Positions 16,692 through 25,075 of a stretch of 48,966 bases of DNA are shown piece after piece. The notes under the pieces are model-generated. The model saw only the letters and a program-made list of their open reading frames with translations, did not search any database and was not told the DNA's origin. The first letter of the stretch is position 1; every line of letters begins with the position of its first letter. The position numbers and the translations under genes were made by a program. The stretch comes from Tissierellia bacterium (lineage in GTDB: Bacteria; Bacillota; Clostridia; Tissierellales; Sedimentibacteraceae), in assembly GCA_012843025.1 (NCBI GenBank), contig DURT01000019.1:1-48966 (forward strand), read 5' to 3'.

Positions 16692-17769
16692 TACTACGTC
16701 TCCTCTCTAACAAATCAATAAATGCTTCAACTCTGGTAATATATCCTGCTTCTCCTGTCATATCGTCCACTACTAGGGACATTATGGGGAAATTCTCATC
16801 CTTCGATATGGTAGGAAGTATGGACTTTGAAACTATTTCCGGCATACATCCCATGGGGAAAATTTGAATTGCTCCGTCGAAACCTTCTTTCTTAGCTAAA
16901 ACAGCTTCACCTACACATTCCCTGGCATGGCCTCCAATAGCCATAGATAAATATTTCTTGGAAGATTGTTTAATTTTTATAGAATTTAACTTGAAAGGGC
17001 TCATGACCATATTTTTCACCCACCAGCTAAGTGTAAGACCTCTCTTGGTGGAAACTCCATAATCCATTAGCTTATCTTCAATATTAAAATTGGAAAAAGG
17101 CTCTATTACAGTATAAATTTCACCAATTATGGCTACTTTCAGAGGATTTTTATTTATATCAACAGAAATATATTTTAATTTTTCTCTGTAGTCTTTTAGT
17201 GTTTCTATCATTACTTTGGGGTTAGAAAAGTTCATAACTTCTCTTTTACATTCCTCTAAAATTTCTTTACACTGTCCCTTATTTCTTTCGAAACCAGCTA
17301 AATAGTGTGCACTTGCCTCTATTTCATCTATTAAATCCATAACCTTTATAGCATTTTTTAAGGCCATTACTTTTTCATATGTACTTTTGCTGCTAGGGGA
17401 AGATATTTTACATATTCTTTTAAATAATTCTTTTATTCCTATGTCCTTTGGCATATCCAAGACAATAAAGTCAAGGTGGTAGCCTAAATCTTTCATTAAA
17501 TTCATCTGAAGTTCACAGTATTCTCCAAAACGACAAGGACCGCAACTTCCTGTAAGTATTACTGTGTCAGCGCCCTGTTCAATAGCTTTAATATAGTTAC
17601 CCACCATAATTTTAAATGGAAGACAAATTTCTTCAGGAGAATATCTGGAGCCTACAGTAAGTGCCTCCTGACTATTCATAGGAGGAATTACATAATCCAT
17701 GCCTAATCCATCAAAAAGGGCCTTAACGGCAATATAAATATTACCCATGTGTGGAAAAGTTACTTTCAA
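16672..17769 (-). CDS. 2-hydroxyacyl-CoA dehydratase-like Fe-S protein
   Basis: A 365-residue protein of the activase-associated group related to HgdB-type dehydratase subunits. It begins KVTFPHMGNIYIAVKALFDG and contains cysteines likely to bind iron-sulphur clusters: EEICLPFKI, then SCGPCRFGEYCEL, and later HARECVGEA and FPMGCMPEI. The C-terminal pattern DDMTGEAGYITRVEAFIDLLERR also occurs at the end of the preceding gene, indicating related proteins. The longest frame starts at 17799, but that ATG has no ribosome-binding site; the TTG at 17769 follows AAAGGAGG at 7-nt spacing and is preferred. It overlaps the preceding gene by 29 nt. Substrate not known. Confidence 0.75.
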   Translation of the reverse strand: MKVTFPHMGNIYIAVKALFDGLGMDYVIPPMNSQEALTVGSRYSPEEICLPFKIMVGNYIKAIEQGADTVILTGSCGPCRFGEYCELQMNLMKDLGYHLDFIVLDMPKDIGIKELFKRICKISSPSSKSTYEKVMALKNAIKVMDLIDEIEASAHYLAGFERNKGQCKEILEECKREVMNFSNPKVMIETLKDYREKLKYISVDINKNPLKVAIIGEIYTVIEPFSNFNIEDKLMDYGVSTKRGLTLSWWVKNMVMSPFKLNSIKIKQSSKKYLSMAIGGHARECVGEAVLAKKEGFDGAIQIFPMGCMPEIVSKSILPTISKDENFPIMSLVVDDMTGEAGYITRVEAFIDLLERRRSNVLFGS

Positions 17770-18661
17770 TTCGGGTCCTCCTTTCAAGCATGTCAGCAAA
17801 TGCTTCTATTCTTGTATCTATACCTGCCTCCCCTGTATGTTCATCAATCTTTAATATTAAAAAGGGAAAATGAGGAAGAGAATTTTTTATAAGCTCGATT
17901 ATTATTGAATCGGGACCACAGTTAAAGGAAGATACATAAATAATTCCGTCAACAATTTTCTCCTTTGCCACATTAATTGCAAAACCGTAATTTTCTCTTG
18001 TAAAAGTCCAAAAGGGTTTTTTATACAACTTTTTTGCTACATCCCTTAATGTATCTTCATGTGTAAATTCCCCTGTAACTATTCCTACTCCTAATTTATT
18101 AAGCTTTTTTACCAAATTCATGTTGGAAAAACTATCATATATATTGTAGGGATGACCTATTAAAGCAACATTTACTTCATAACCCTTATCAAAAATACCT
18201 TCCTCATAATCTCTTTGGGCATTTAAAGCACTATGAAAAGCTAATCTTACTTTATTATTACTCTTTCCTAAATACTTACCTGCAGCTTTCGCCCAGTTAT
18301 ATAATTTTTTTTGAGATGTGGCATAAATAGGTTCACTAATAGTTGGGGGTAAATTATCAATACTGTTTATTACCATTTCTGGCAAACCACAAAACTTAGG
18401 GCATATATATTCATTTTTCCAAAGCTGCATTATACGAGGAATAACAAGAATATCACATCTATCCTTTATGGAAGCAACGTGACCGTGAAATATTTTTACA
18501 GGCATACAGGCTTCATCTACACAATATTTCACTCCTGCATCCAATATATTCTTATTTGTATCTTCAGAAATAACTACATCACAACCTAATTTAGTAAAAA
18601 ATGTAGTCAAAAAAGGATGGTATTTACAATATAACAAGCCTTTGGGTATTCCAATTTTCAT
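17741..18661 (-). CDS. DUF2229-type protein of the CoA-activase family
   Basis: A 306-residue protein starting KIGIPKGLLYCKYHPFLTTFF, the opening typical of the DUF2229 domain found in large CoA-activase fusion proteins. Conserved cysteines include CVDEACMPVK, FCGLPE and FNCGPDS; the tail is DEHTGEAGIDTRIEAFADMLERR. It probably forms an iron-sulphur protein with the next two gene products. The frame opens at 18739, but the ATG at 18661 has an excellent AAGGAGG and begins the family sequence. First gene of the three-gene unit. No convincing promoter was found; the gap upstream holds a large dyad (18715-18791). Confidence 0.75.
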   Translation of the reverse strand: MKIGIPKGLLYCKYHPFLTTFFTKLGCDVVISEDTNKNILDAGVKYCVDEACMPVKIFHGHVASIKDRCDILVIPRIMQLWKNEYICPKFCGLPEMVINSIDNLPPTISEPIYATSQKKLYNWAKAAGKYLGKSNNKVRLAFHSALNAQRDYEEGIFDKGYEVNVALIGHPYNIYDSFSNMNLVKKLNKLGVGIVTGEFTHEDTLRDVAKKLYKKPFWTFTRENYGFAINVAKEKIVDGIIYVSSFNCGPDSIIIELIKNSLPHFPFLILKIDEHTGEAGIDTRIEAFADMLERRTRIESNFSTHG

Positions 18662-18714
18662 AATTCCTCCTTTTAATAAATCCACTCCAACGCCATTAGC
18701 TGTTGGGTTCCGGG

Positions 18715-18791
18715 AAAATTGAACAATAAAAAATATCACAAATTATATTATCTCCTATAATTTGTGATATTATCCTATATTATTCAATTTT
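18715..18791. repeat. 77-bp near-palindromic dyad
   Basis: The core is a perfect 15-bp inverted repeat (18733-18747 and 18756-18770) around an 8-nt loop. An outer repeat of 14 bp matches at 13 positions (18715-18728 and 18778-18791). On the minus strand the core is followed by TTTTT, so it can act as an AT-rich terminator. Its total symmetry also fits a short palindromic mobile repeat. Confidence 0.75.
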
Positions 18792-18926
18792 CTTCATGAA
18801 TCTAAGAAACCCTAGGTTCTCCTTCTGTCCGCCACTTAAAGCCTATACAGTTTCTTCTGCTTCTTAATATAAATCTTTAATAACTTCTTCTAAATGACCT
18901 AATCTTTCTAAAGTTCCCAATAGTAC
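18780..18926 (-). pseudogene. Possible relic of a protein 3' end
   Basis: One minus-strand frame reads like the C-terminal part of a real protein interrupted by two stops: GTLERLGHLEEVIKDLY, stop, EAEETV, stop, ALSGGQKENLGFLRFMKKI, final Glu and TAA. There is no start and no family I can name. The dyad begins at its stop codon, which is where a terminator would lie. Chance is not excluded. Confidence 0.3.
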
Positions 18927-18993
18927 CCCTTAATCTTATGACTTTGCATAAAAATTTTACCATAGGTTTTTATTAAAGTCAATTTGTGAAACC

Positions 18994-19019
18994 ATAAGGG
19001 GACAGTATAGTCCCCTTAT
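18994..19019. terminator. Hairpin after the M42 operon
   Basis: Perfect 10-bp stem (ATAAGGGGAC with GTCCCCTTAT) and a 6-nt loop, 7 bp beyond the stop of the last M42 gene. There is no T-run on either side, so intrinsic termination is uncertain. Confidence 0.5.
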
Positions 19020-19026
19020 CAATATA

Positions 19027-20010
19027 TTAATGGCCTGCTGCTGCCCTTACTAGTTTAATACATTCCTCTACATCTTTTTTACTGAATATTTCTCCTGATG
19101 TGTGAAGATTCCTTGTAGGTATGGATATTACGCCGCTGGGAACCCCTTCTCTTGAAAGATGGATTGGACCGGCATCTGTTCCTCCAAATTCCAATATTTC
19201 GTATTGATATTTAATATTGTTCTTTTCTGATAAATAAGTCAGCATGTCTTTAACTTCCGGGTGTACAATAAGTGAATTATCCTTGATTTTGATTGCTGCT
19301 CCCCCGTCCAATTTAACTTCCATTATAATTTCGTCGGGAGTGTCGCCAGTTGCAGTAACATCAACAGCAATAGCCAAATCAGGATTAATGCTGTAACCTG
19401 CTGTTTTCGCTCCTCTGCAGCCCACCTCTTCCTGTACGGAAAATACATAGTATACATCATTATCTGTGTTAGGGTGATTTTTAAGAGCTTCAATCAGTAT
19501 GTAGCAACCTACTCTGTCATCGGCAGCTTTACATATTACGCAATCTTCTGTTTCATAATATTGGGATTTAAAAACACACATATCTCCAACACGGAAATTT
19601 TGCTTTACAAATTCTTTGTCTGTTACACCAACATCCAAGAATAATTTTCCCATTGTGAGTTTTTCTTTGTCTTTCAATTCTTCCTGACAAATTACTCCTT
19701 CAAGACCATTAGCAAATACCATGTGCAATCCTAATAGATTTTTTGCTTTTAATCCTCCCACATTTGTAAAACGGAGGAATCCTTTTTCATCTACATGGGT
19801 AACAATAAGGCCTATCTGGTCCATGTGGGCAGAAAACATTATTTTTTTACCACTACCCTTTTTCCTTGCAATTAAGTTTCCCAATGGGTCTGTAGATATT
19901 TCGTCTACATAATCTTTTATTTCATCTATAATTAATTCTCTTATATATTTTTCCCTGCCTGATGGTCCGAAACAATCAGATAATTTTTTCATTAATTCAC
20001 TGTTAAACAT
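19027..20010 (-). CDS. M42 family metallo-aminopeptidase (third of three)
   Basis: A 327-residue di-metal aminopeptidase of the YsdC/FrvX/TET group. These form large cytoplasmic tetrahedral particles that trim peptides. Expected ligands are visible: H62 (SAHMDQIG), bridging D165 (KAADDRVG), catalytic E194 and ligand E195 (VQEEVG), D217 (AVDVTATGDTP) and H303 (TRNLHTSGE). This copy keeps the canonical Asp at the D217 position, unlike the two upstream paralogues. It starts 1 nt after the preceding gene, whose last codons form the ribosome-binding site AGGAG. Substrate specificity (glutamyl, leucyl or lysyl) cannot be told. Confidence 0.9.
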   Translation of the reverse strand: MFNSELMKKLSDCFGPSGREKYIRELIIDEIKDYVDEISTDPLGNLIARKKGSGKKIMFSAHMDQIGLIVTHVDEKGFLRFTNVGGLKAKNLLGLHMVFANGLEGVICQEELKDKEKLTMGKLFLDVGVTDKEFVKQNFRVGDMCVFKSQYYETEDCVICKAADDRVGCYILIEALKNHPNTDNDVYYVFSVQEEVGCRGAKTAGYSINPDLAIAVDVTATGDTPDEIIMEVKLDGGAAIKIKDNSLIVHPEVKDMLTYLSEKNNIKYQYEILEFGGTDAGPIHLSREGVPSGVISIPTRNLHTSGEIFSKKDVEECIKLVRAAAGH

Positions 20011-20011
20011 A

Positions 20012-21025
20012 TTAATCTCCTTTCTGATTTTCTAGGATTACTTCTTTCGTAAGCCTCAGTACATTTTCGTAATCATTTTTGCTAGCTACACTTACTGATG
20101 AATGAATGTATCTGCAAGGGATTGAAATTGAAACTACCTTGGCACCTTTTTTCGTTTTATGAATTGCTCCTGCATCATTTCCTCCTGCTCCGGAGGTTCT
20201 GTACTGGTACTGTATATTATTATCCTCGGCAATTTTAGCAACTTCTCTCACCACATCAATATCATAAACAGTGGCATTATCCATTATTGACAAGGCTGCT
20301 CCCTTACCTATTATGGTTGTTTTATAATAATCCTCCACTTCTGGCATATCTGCAGAAACTGTTCCTTCCAAAACTATACCTAAGTCCGGTTCTAACTGGT
20401 AGGCAGCCGTTTCTGCCCCTCTAAGGCCTACTTCCTCCATCACCGTAAATACACCGTAAAAATCAGCATCTAATTTCATACTTAAAAGCTCCAACAATAT
20501 GCTGCAGCCTACTCTGTCATCCAAAGCCTTTCCTTTAATCATATTATCGCCAAATTCAACATAATCACTTTTAAATGATACATAGTCACCTATGCTTACT
20601 AATTTTTCCGTTTCTTCCTTGGAGTCAGTGCCAATATCTATATATAATTTGTCAATGGGAAGAGATTTACCCCGTTCCTCTTTGCTCATAAGATGTACTG
20701 CTTTGGAACCTATTACACCGGGAATTTTGTTATCCCCAACCAGTACAACTTTTGAATTCAACACTCTTTGGTCAATTCCTCCCACAGCCTCAAACTTAAT
20801 TAATCCCTTGGAATCAATCTGCCTTACTATAAGTCCCACCTCATCCATATGGGCGGCAACCATAATAGTTTTATTTTTTCGCCCCTTATTATGAGCAATA
20901 ACATTCCCTAACTTATCTATATAGTATTCACAGTCAATTTCTTTTAATTTATTTTTAATATAATTACGAACTTCATATTCATAACCTGAGACACCGGAAA
21001 GTTCAGTTAATTCTTTTAAAAACAT
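20012..21025 (-). CDS. M42 family metallo-aminopeptidase (second of three)
   Basis: A 337-residue paralogue with the same plan: H59 (AAHMDEVG), D170 (KALDDRVG), the Glu pair in VMEEVGLRGAET, and the final His in CRYIHSSVS. The metal ligand usually Asp is Glu220 here (IVLEGTVSADMP), which may alter metal or substrate preference. It overlaps the upstream paralogue by 10 nt and precedes the third by 1 nt, so the three are surely co-transcribed. The ATG follows TTGGAGGAAA. Similar TET particles in archaea are built from several paralogous subunits, so hetero-assembly is possible (inference). Confidence 0.88.
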   Translation of the reverse strand: MFLKELTELSGVSGYEYEVRNYIKNKLKEIDCEYYIDKLGNVIAHNKGRKNKTIMVAAHMDEVGLIVRQIDSKGLIKFEAVGGIDQRVLNSKVVLVGDNKIPGVIGSKAVHLMSKEERGKSLPIDKLYIDIGTDSKEETEKLVSIGDYVSFKSDYVEFGDNMIKGKALDDRVGCSILLELLSMKLDADFYGVFTVMEEVGLRGAETAAYQLEPDLGIVLEGTVSADMPEVEDYYKTTIIGKGAALSIMDNATVYDIDVVREVAKIAEDNNIQYQYRTSGAGGNDAGAIHKTKKGAKVVSISIPCRYIHSSVSVASKNDYENVLRLTKEVILENQKGD

Positions 21026-22053
21026 AGTATTTCCTCCAAATCAGAATTATCCAACTCATTAATAAATCGAGCTATTGCTTTTCCTGCATTTTCCACATCC
21101 TTTAAGTCGATTGTTTCCACTGAAGTATGCATGTAGCGAAGAGGAATGGAAAGTAAAATACAGGGGATTCCTTCCCTAGTTATTTGAAGTGCTTCTGCAT
21201 CGGTACCAGTTCTTCCAGGCACTGCTTCGTACTGTAGAGGATAATTATATTTTTTGCATACCTCAACAAATTTCTTCGTAAGCTTTGCATTTAACCTTCC
21301 TCCAAATGCTACTATGGGACCTTTTCCCAACTGAGGCAGGTCTGTCATATCCGGAGTCATACCAAATCCAACTTCCAAGACTATTCCTATATGGGGATTT
21401 ATTTTATAGCTAGAAGTCTTTGCTCCCCTTGTTCCCGTTTCTTCCTGGGCAGTTGCTGTAAAAAAAACATTGCTTTTATGAGATATTTTCTTTAATTCTT
21501 TTGCTGTTTCAAGCATTACTGCAACACCTGCCCTGTCATCCAACGCTTTTGCACTTATTCTACTTCCCTGAAGTGACAAGGGTTCTCTTTTAATAGTGGC
21601 AATATCCCCCACCTTCACCATTTTAACCAAATCTTCCCTAGGATATCCCGTATCAATATATAAATCCTTTAATTTTAGGGGCTTTTTTCTTTCTTCTGCA
21701 TCTGTTATATGAGGAGGTTTAATTCCAATTACTCCAAAAATCTTTTCTTTCCCGAACACAGTTACTTCCTGAGCTACTAAGGAAGCAGGGTTAATTCCTC
21801 CTACGGAAGTAAAACTTAAAAAACCTCCCTCTAATATTTCAGTAACCATCAGTCCTATTTCATCAATGTGAGCTGCAAGCATTATATTGGTTTCACTGGT
21901 TCCAGAAGCCTTAAATATATAACTGCCTAACTTATCTTTTTCAAAGGAATCAGTGTAAGGTTTGAAGTACTTAGGTAATATATGGCTATTTACATGCTCG
22001 AAACCGGATACAAACTGGCTGGAGCATATATCAAACAAAAAATCTTTAAGCAT
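21016..22053 (-). CDS. M42 family metallo-aminopeptidase (first of three)
   Basis: A 345-residue paralogue. H62 (AAHIDEIG), D173 (KALDDRAG), the Glu pair in TAQEETGTRGAKT and the final His in LRYMHTSVE are present. The Asp ligand position is Glu227 (IVLEVGFGMTPD), and the usual A-D-T-P after it is changed. The frame extends to 22101, but the ATG at 22053 has AGGAGGAAAC and gives the family start. It opens the operon. No clear promoter lies in the 77 bp after the terminator of ispH-rpsA, so some read-through may feed it. Confidence 0.88.
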   Translation of the reverse strand: MLKDFLFDICSSQFVSGFEHVNSHILPKYFKPYTDSFEKDKLGSYIFKASGTSETNIMLAAHIDEIGLMVTEILEGGFLSFTSVGGINPASLVAQEVTVFGKEKIFGVIGIKPPHITDAEERKKPLKLKDLYIDTGYPREDLVKMVKVGDIATIKREPLSLQGSRISAKALDDRAGVAVMLETAKELKKISHKSNVFFTATAQEETGTRGAKTSSYKINPHIGIVLEVGFGMTPDMTDLPQLGKGPIVAFGGRLNAKLTKKFVEVCKKYNYPLQYEAVPGRTGTDAEALQITREGIPCILLSIPLRYMHTSVETIDLKDVENAGKAIARFINELDNSDLEEILCF

Positions 22054-22076
22054 GTTTCCTCCTATTAATATAATAT

Positions 22077-22118
22077 AAAAGCAATTGAGGACGATTATCA
22101 AAATCGCTAATCAATTGC
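22077..22118 (-). terminator. Terminator of the cmk-plsC-ispH/rpsA operon
   Basis: On the minus strand GCAATTGA pairs with TCAATTGC and an inner CGAT pairs with ATCG, followed by TTTTATATT. It lies 13 bp after the fusion gene's stop. Confidence 0.7.
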
Positions 22119-22130
22119 TCCTATCTACTG

Positions 22131-24473
22131 TTATTTCAATAAATCTTCCAGTGCATTTCCTATAGATTCACCTATGGTGAAATTTGCTTCCTCAGGTGTA
22201 TAATCTAATTCTGTATTATCTTCATTTTTATCATCTAATATAAATGTAAGGGTAAGGTTCTTAGCCTTCATATCAATACCTTGTACTTTGGCTTCTCTTA
22301 CTTCGCCAACTTTAACAACTTGAGCAGGAGTTCTTAATTTTTCTGCGGATACTTTTGCTATGGGTATGAAACAGTCTATATTACCATTTGCTTTTACATA
22401 TACACCATCCAAGAGTATACGTGTTACTTCTACCTGAATAATGTCATCCTTCTTTAGTGTCTTTGCATAGGTATCAAAGGGATGCTCTTTCAATTGTTTC
22501 ATTCCCAAGCTTACTCTTCTGTCTTTCTTGGTAATATTTAAGATTTTTACTGTTACTTCCTGTCCTTCTGAAAGAACATCTGTAACTTTTTCTGTCCTTG
22601 CCCAATCTATGTCCTTTATGTGTAAGAGTCCTTCGATATCGTCAATTTTAACAAATGCACCGAAATCTACTATTCTTGTTACTACTCCCGTGACTACATC
22701 GCCTTTTTTATATTTTTCCAAAAACATTGCCCAAGGGCTTTTTACTGTAGCTTTGTAACTTAAGGAAAGTTTCTTGTTTTCTTTGTCTACGCTTTTTACC
22801 TTTACTTTAATTACATCCCCTGGCTTTAATACTTCTGAAGGATGTTTTATTCTTGTCCAGGCAATTTCATTTATATGTAGAAGTCCATCTACTCCGTCTA
22901 TTTCTACAAATGCACCGTAGTCTTGGAGATTTTTAACTGTACCTTCGTAAATTTCTCCTTCCTGTATCTTTTCCCATGTTTCTTTCTCATGGGCTTCTTT
23001 TTCCACTTTTTCAACTGCCCTTGCAGTTAAAACTAATTGTCTTCTTCCTCTTTTATTTCTTGTTTCTAATACTTGTACTTTTAAATCTTTACCCACGTAT
23101 TCAGAAGGGTCAATATTTCTTCTAATAGAAATTTGATTTCTTGGGATAAATCCTTTAATGCCTTTTACTTTTCCATAAATACCGTATTGTGATGCTTCAA
23201 TGATGGTTGTTTCAATTATTGCTTTTTCAGTTCTGAGTTTTTCTAATTCATCCCATACTTTTTGTTCTTCTAAGGGTTTTCTTGTTAGTACTACATTACC
23301 GTCTTGGTCTGATATTCTTTGTACTAATGCTTCTATTTCTTCTCCTTCCTTGACAACTTCTCTTAAGTCAGAAATTTCTGTCAAAGAATATTCATCTTTT
23401 GTTATTATTCCGTCAGATTTATAATTGATGTTAACAGTAACGGCATCAGGGCTTACGTGTATTACGGTACCCTTTACTTTATCGCCGGTACTGATTGATG
23501 CAAAGCCGCCGTAATTTTCCAACAATTCATGCATAGTTCCTGCTTGGTCATTAGTTTCGTTAACGTTATTTGTTTCCATAGCTTCATTAACTTCCCCACC
23601 AACCTCATTGATTTCATTAACATTTTCATTCATGTTGTTCAAGTTTTCCAACATACAAATAACCTCCTCAATTATCCAGTCAGGAGTGGATGCTCCTGCG
23701 GATACTCCCACAATAGAATTTTTTTCAATATAGTTATAAGGTATTTCCTTATAATTTTCAATTAAAAATGTATTAGGGCAATGTTTCTTGCTTAATTCAT
23801 ACAACTTTTTAGTGTTTGAGCTGTTTTTGCCCCCTATAATCAACATCACCGTACACTTGGATGCCAATTCTACACAGGCTTCCTGTCTTTTCCTGGTTGC
23901 ATCACAAATTGTATTGTGAACAACAATATTATTATAATTGTTTATTTCAATAATTTCCAATATTTTTTCAAAAATTTCAGTATTAAAAGTAGTTTGACAA
24001 ACTAAGCAATACTTTTCCTGTGGATTGATTATGCTTCTAAGCTCTTGGGGACTTTTTATTACCAAGGCTTCATTATTACTCCATCCTACAATTCCTTGTA
24101 CTTCCGGATGATTTTCATCCCCGACGACTATTATATTGTAATTGTTATTTTTAAATTCTTCAACTATTTTATGTATTTTTTTAACTTTTACACATGTAGC
24201 ATCAACTACATCAATATTTTTTTCTTTTAGTCTGTCAAAAACATCTTTCCCCACACCGTGACTTCTTATTAGTAGTTTTGCATCATTACTTTCAGGCAGG
24301 CTATCTACTACCCTCATTCCTTTGTTTTTTAATTTATCCACAACATCCTTGTTATGGATAATTTCACCATAGCTATATAGCTTCTTTTCATCATCAAGTA
24401 TTTTTTCTGCTTTTATTACAGCGGCTTTTACACCTCCGCAAAAGCCCATATGTTGTGATACTAGAATTTTCAT
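22131..24473 (-). CDS. ispH: IspH-ribosomal protein S1 fusion
   Basis: A 780-residue fusion. Residues 1-280 are 4-hydroxy-3-methylbut-2-enyl diphosphate reductase, the last enzyme of the MEP isoprenoid pathway. Cluster cysteines are C12, C94 and C190; H40, H72 and H122 match substrate-binding histidines. An Asn/Glu-rich linker (about 281-320) leads to five S1 RNA-binding modules (about 327-395, 405-480, 495-570, 580-655, 665-740). Modules 3 and 4 have the best DYGAFVEIDGVDGLLHI-type consensus. The fusion is known in Clostridia and joins isoprenoid synthesis to an mRNA-binding ribosomal protein. It starts 8 nt after plsC with a weak ribosome-binding site. Confidence 0.95.
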   Translation of the reverse strand: MKILVSQHMGFCGGVKAAVIKAEKILDDEKKLYSYGEIIHNKDVVDKLKNKGMRVVDSLPESNDAKLLIRSHGVGKDVFDRLKEKNIDVVDATCVKVKKIHKIVEEFKNNNYNIIVVGDENHPEVQGIVGWSNNEALVIKSPQELRSIINPQEKYCLVCQTTFNTEIFEKILEIIEINNYNNIVVHNTICDATRKRQEACVELASKCTVMLIIGGKNSSNTKKLYELSKKHCPNTFLIENYKEIPYNYIEKNSIVGVSAGASTPDWIIEEVICMLENLNNMNENVNEINEVGGEVNEAMETNNVNETNDQAGTMHELLENYGGFASISTGDKVKGTVIHVSPDAVTVNINYKSDGIITKDEYSLTEISDLREVVKEGEEIEALVQRISDQDGNVVLTRKPLEEQKVWDELEKLRTEKAIIETTIIEASQYGIYGKVKGIKGFIPRNQISIRRNIDPSEYVGKDLKVQVLETRNKRGRRQLVLTARAVEKVEKEAHEKETWEKIQEGEIYEGTVKNLQDYGAFVEIDGVDGLLHINEIAWTRIKHPSEVLKPGDVIKVKVKSVDKENKKLSLSYKATVKSPWAMFLEKYKKGDVVTGVVTRIVDFGAFVKIDDIEGLLHIKDIDWARTEKVTDVLSEGQEVTVKILNITKKDRRVSLGMKQLKEHPFDTYAKTLKKDDIIQVEVTRILLDGVYVKANGNIDCFIPIAKVSAEKLRTPAQVVKVGEVREAKVQGIDMKAKNLTLTFILDDKNEDNTELDYTPEEANFTIGESIGNALEDLLK

Positions 24474-24481
24474 TGTGTTTC

Positions 24482-25075
24482 TTATTTACCTTCCCTGTTT
24501 AAACTATATATATCTTTTAAAATTTCTTTTCCTATTTCCGTATAAGTTTCCGTATTTATTTTACCCGAAATATTTTCAAAGTAATCTTTTTCTTCACCTA
24601 TGAAAAGTTCTATTTTTCCCCTGAACTTATAAGGTCCTTTTACATATACAGGGATAATTTTTACCTTGGCCTTGTTGGCGATTAATGCTATTCCCGGTTT
24701 TGCATTATCTTCATTAAATCCAGTTTTAACTCTTGTACCTTCTGGATATATACCTAAAATACCCCCATTATTTAATACCTTCAGGGCGTTTTTTACAGAG
24801 GATAAGGAAACACCTTGCCTGTCCACGGGAAATGCCCCTAAATTTCTGAATATGAATGAAAATAGTTTATTTTCAAACAGTTCCTTCTTTCCCATGAAGT
24901 GAACCTGACGTTTACAAGAAACTGCTAATATTACTGGATCAATTAGTGAAATATGATTACCACAAATTATAGCTCCACCTTCAATATTATCCAAGTTCTC
25001 TTTATTATGAACTTTTAAATCGAAAATAAGGAAAACAAGGATTCTTAATATTCCTACTACTATTTTATAAAACAT
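24482..25075 (-). CDS. plsC: 1-acyl-sn-glycerol-3-phosphate acyltransferase (PlsC family)
   Basis: A 197-residue membrane-associated acyltransferase that makes phosphatidic acid. One hydrophobic N-terminal segment is followed by the catalytic HX4D motif (H41-D46 in NHISLID), FPVDRQG, and the substrate-binding YPEGTR with a following VYVKGP. Length and motif order fit short bacterial PlsC enzymes. It overlaps cmk by 11 nt and precedes ispH-rpsA by 8 nt. The cmk-plsC-ispH order is common in Clostridia. Confidence 0.92.
   Translation of the reverse strand: MFYKIVVGILRILVFLIFDLKVHNKENLDNIEGGAIICGNHISLIDPVILAVSCKRQVHFMGKKELFENKLFSFIFRNLGAFPVDRQGVSLSSVKNALKVLNNGGILGIYPEGTRVKTGFNEDNAKPGIALIANKAKVKIIPVYVKGPYKFRGKIELFIGEEKDYFENISGKINTETYTEIGKEILKDIYSLNREGK

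Larger units (their letters stand above)
18662..19026. other. 365-bp gap between the activase unit and the M42 operon
   Basis: Contains the large dyad at 18715-18791, a possible relic reading frame on the minus strand (18780-18926) and a GC-rich hairpin at 18994-19019. No intact gene, tRNA or known riboswitch pattern is recognised, and no clear SigA promoter. Confidence 0.6.

Noticed and set aside
18662..18780. SigA promoter for the activase operon
   Set aside because: TATAAT occurs inside the dyad but has no -35 box at 16-18 bp; not supportable.
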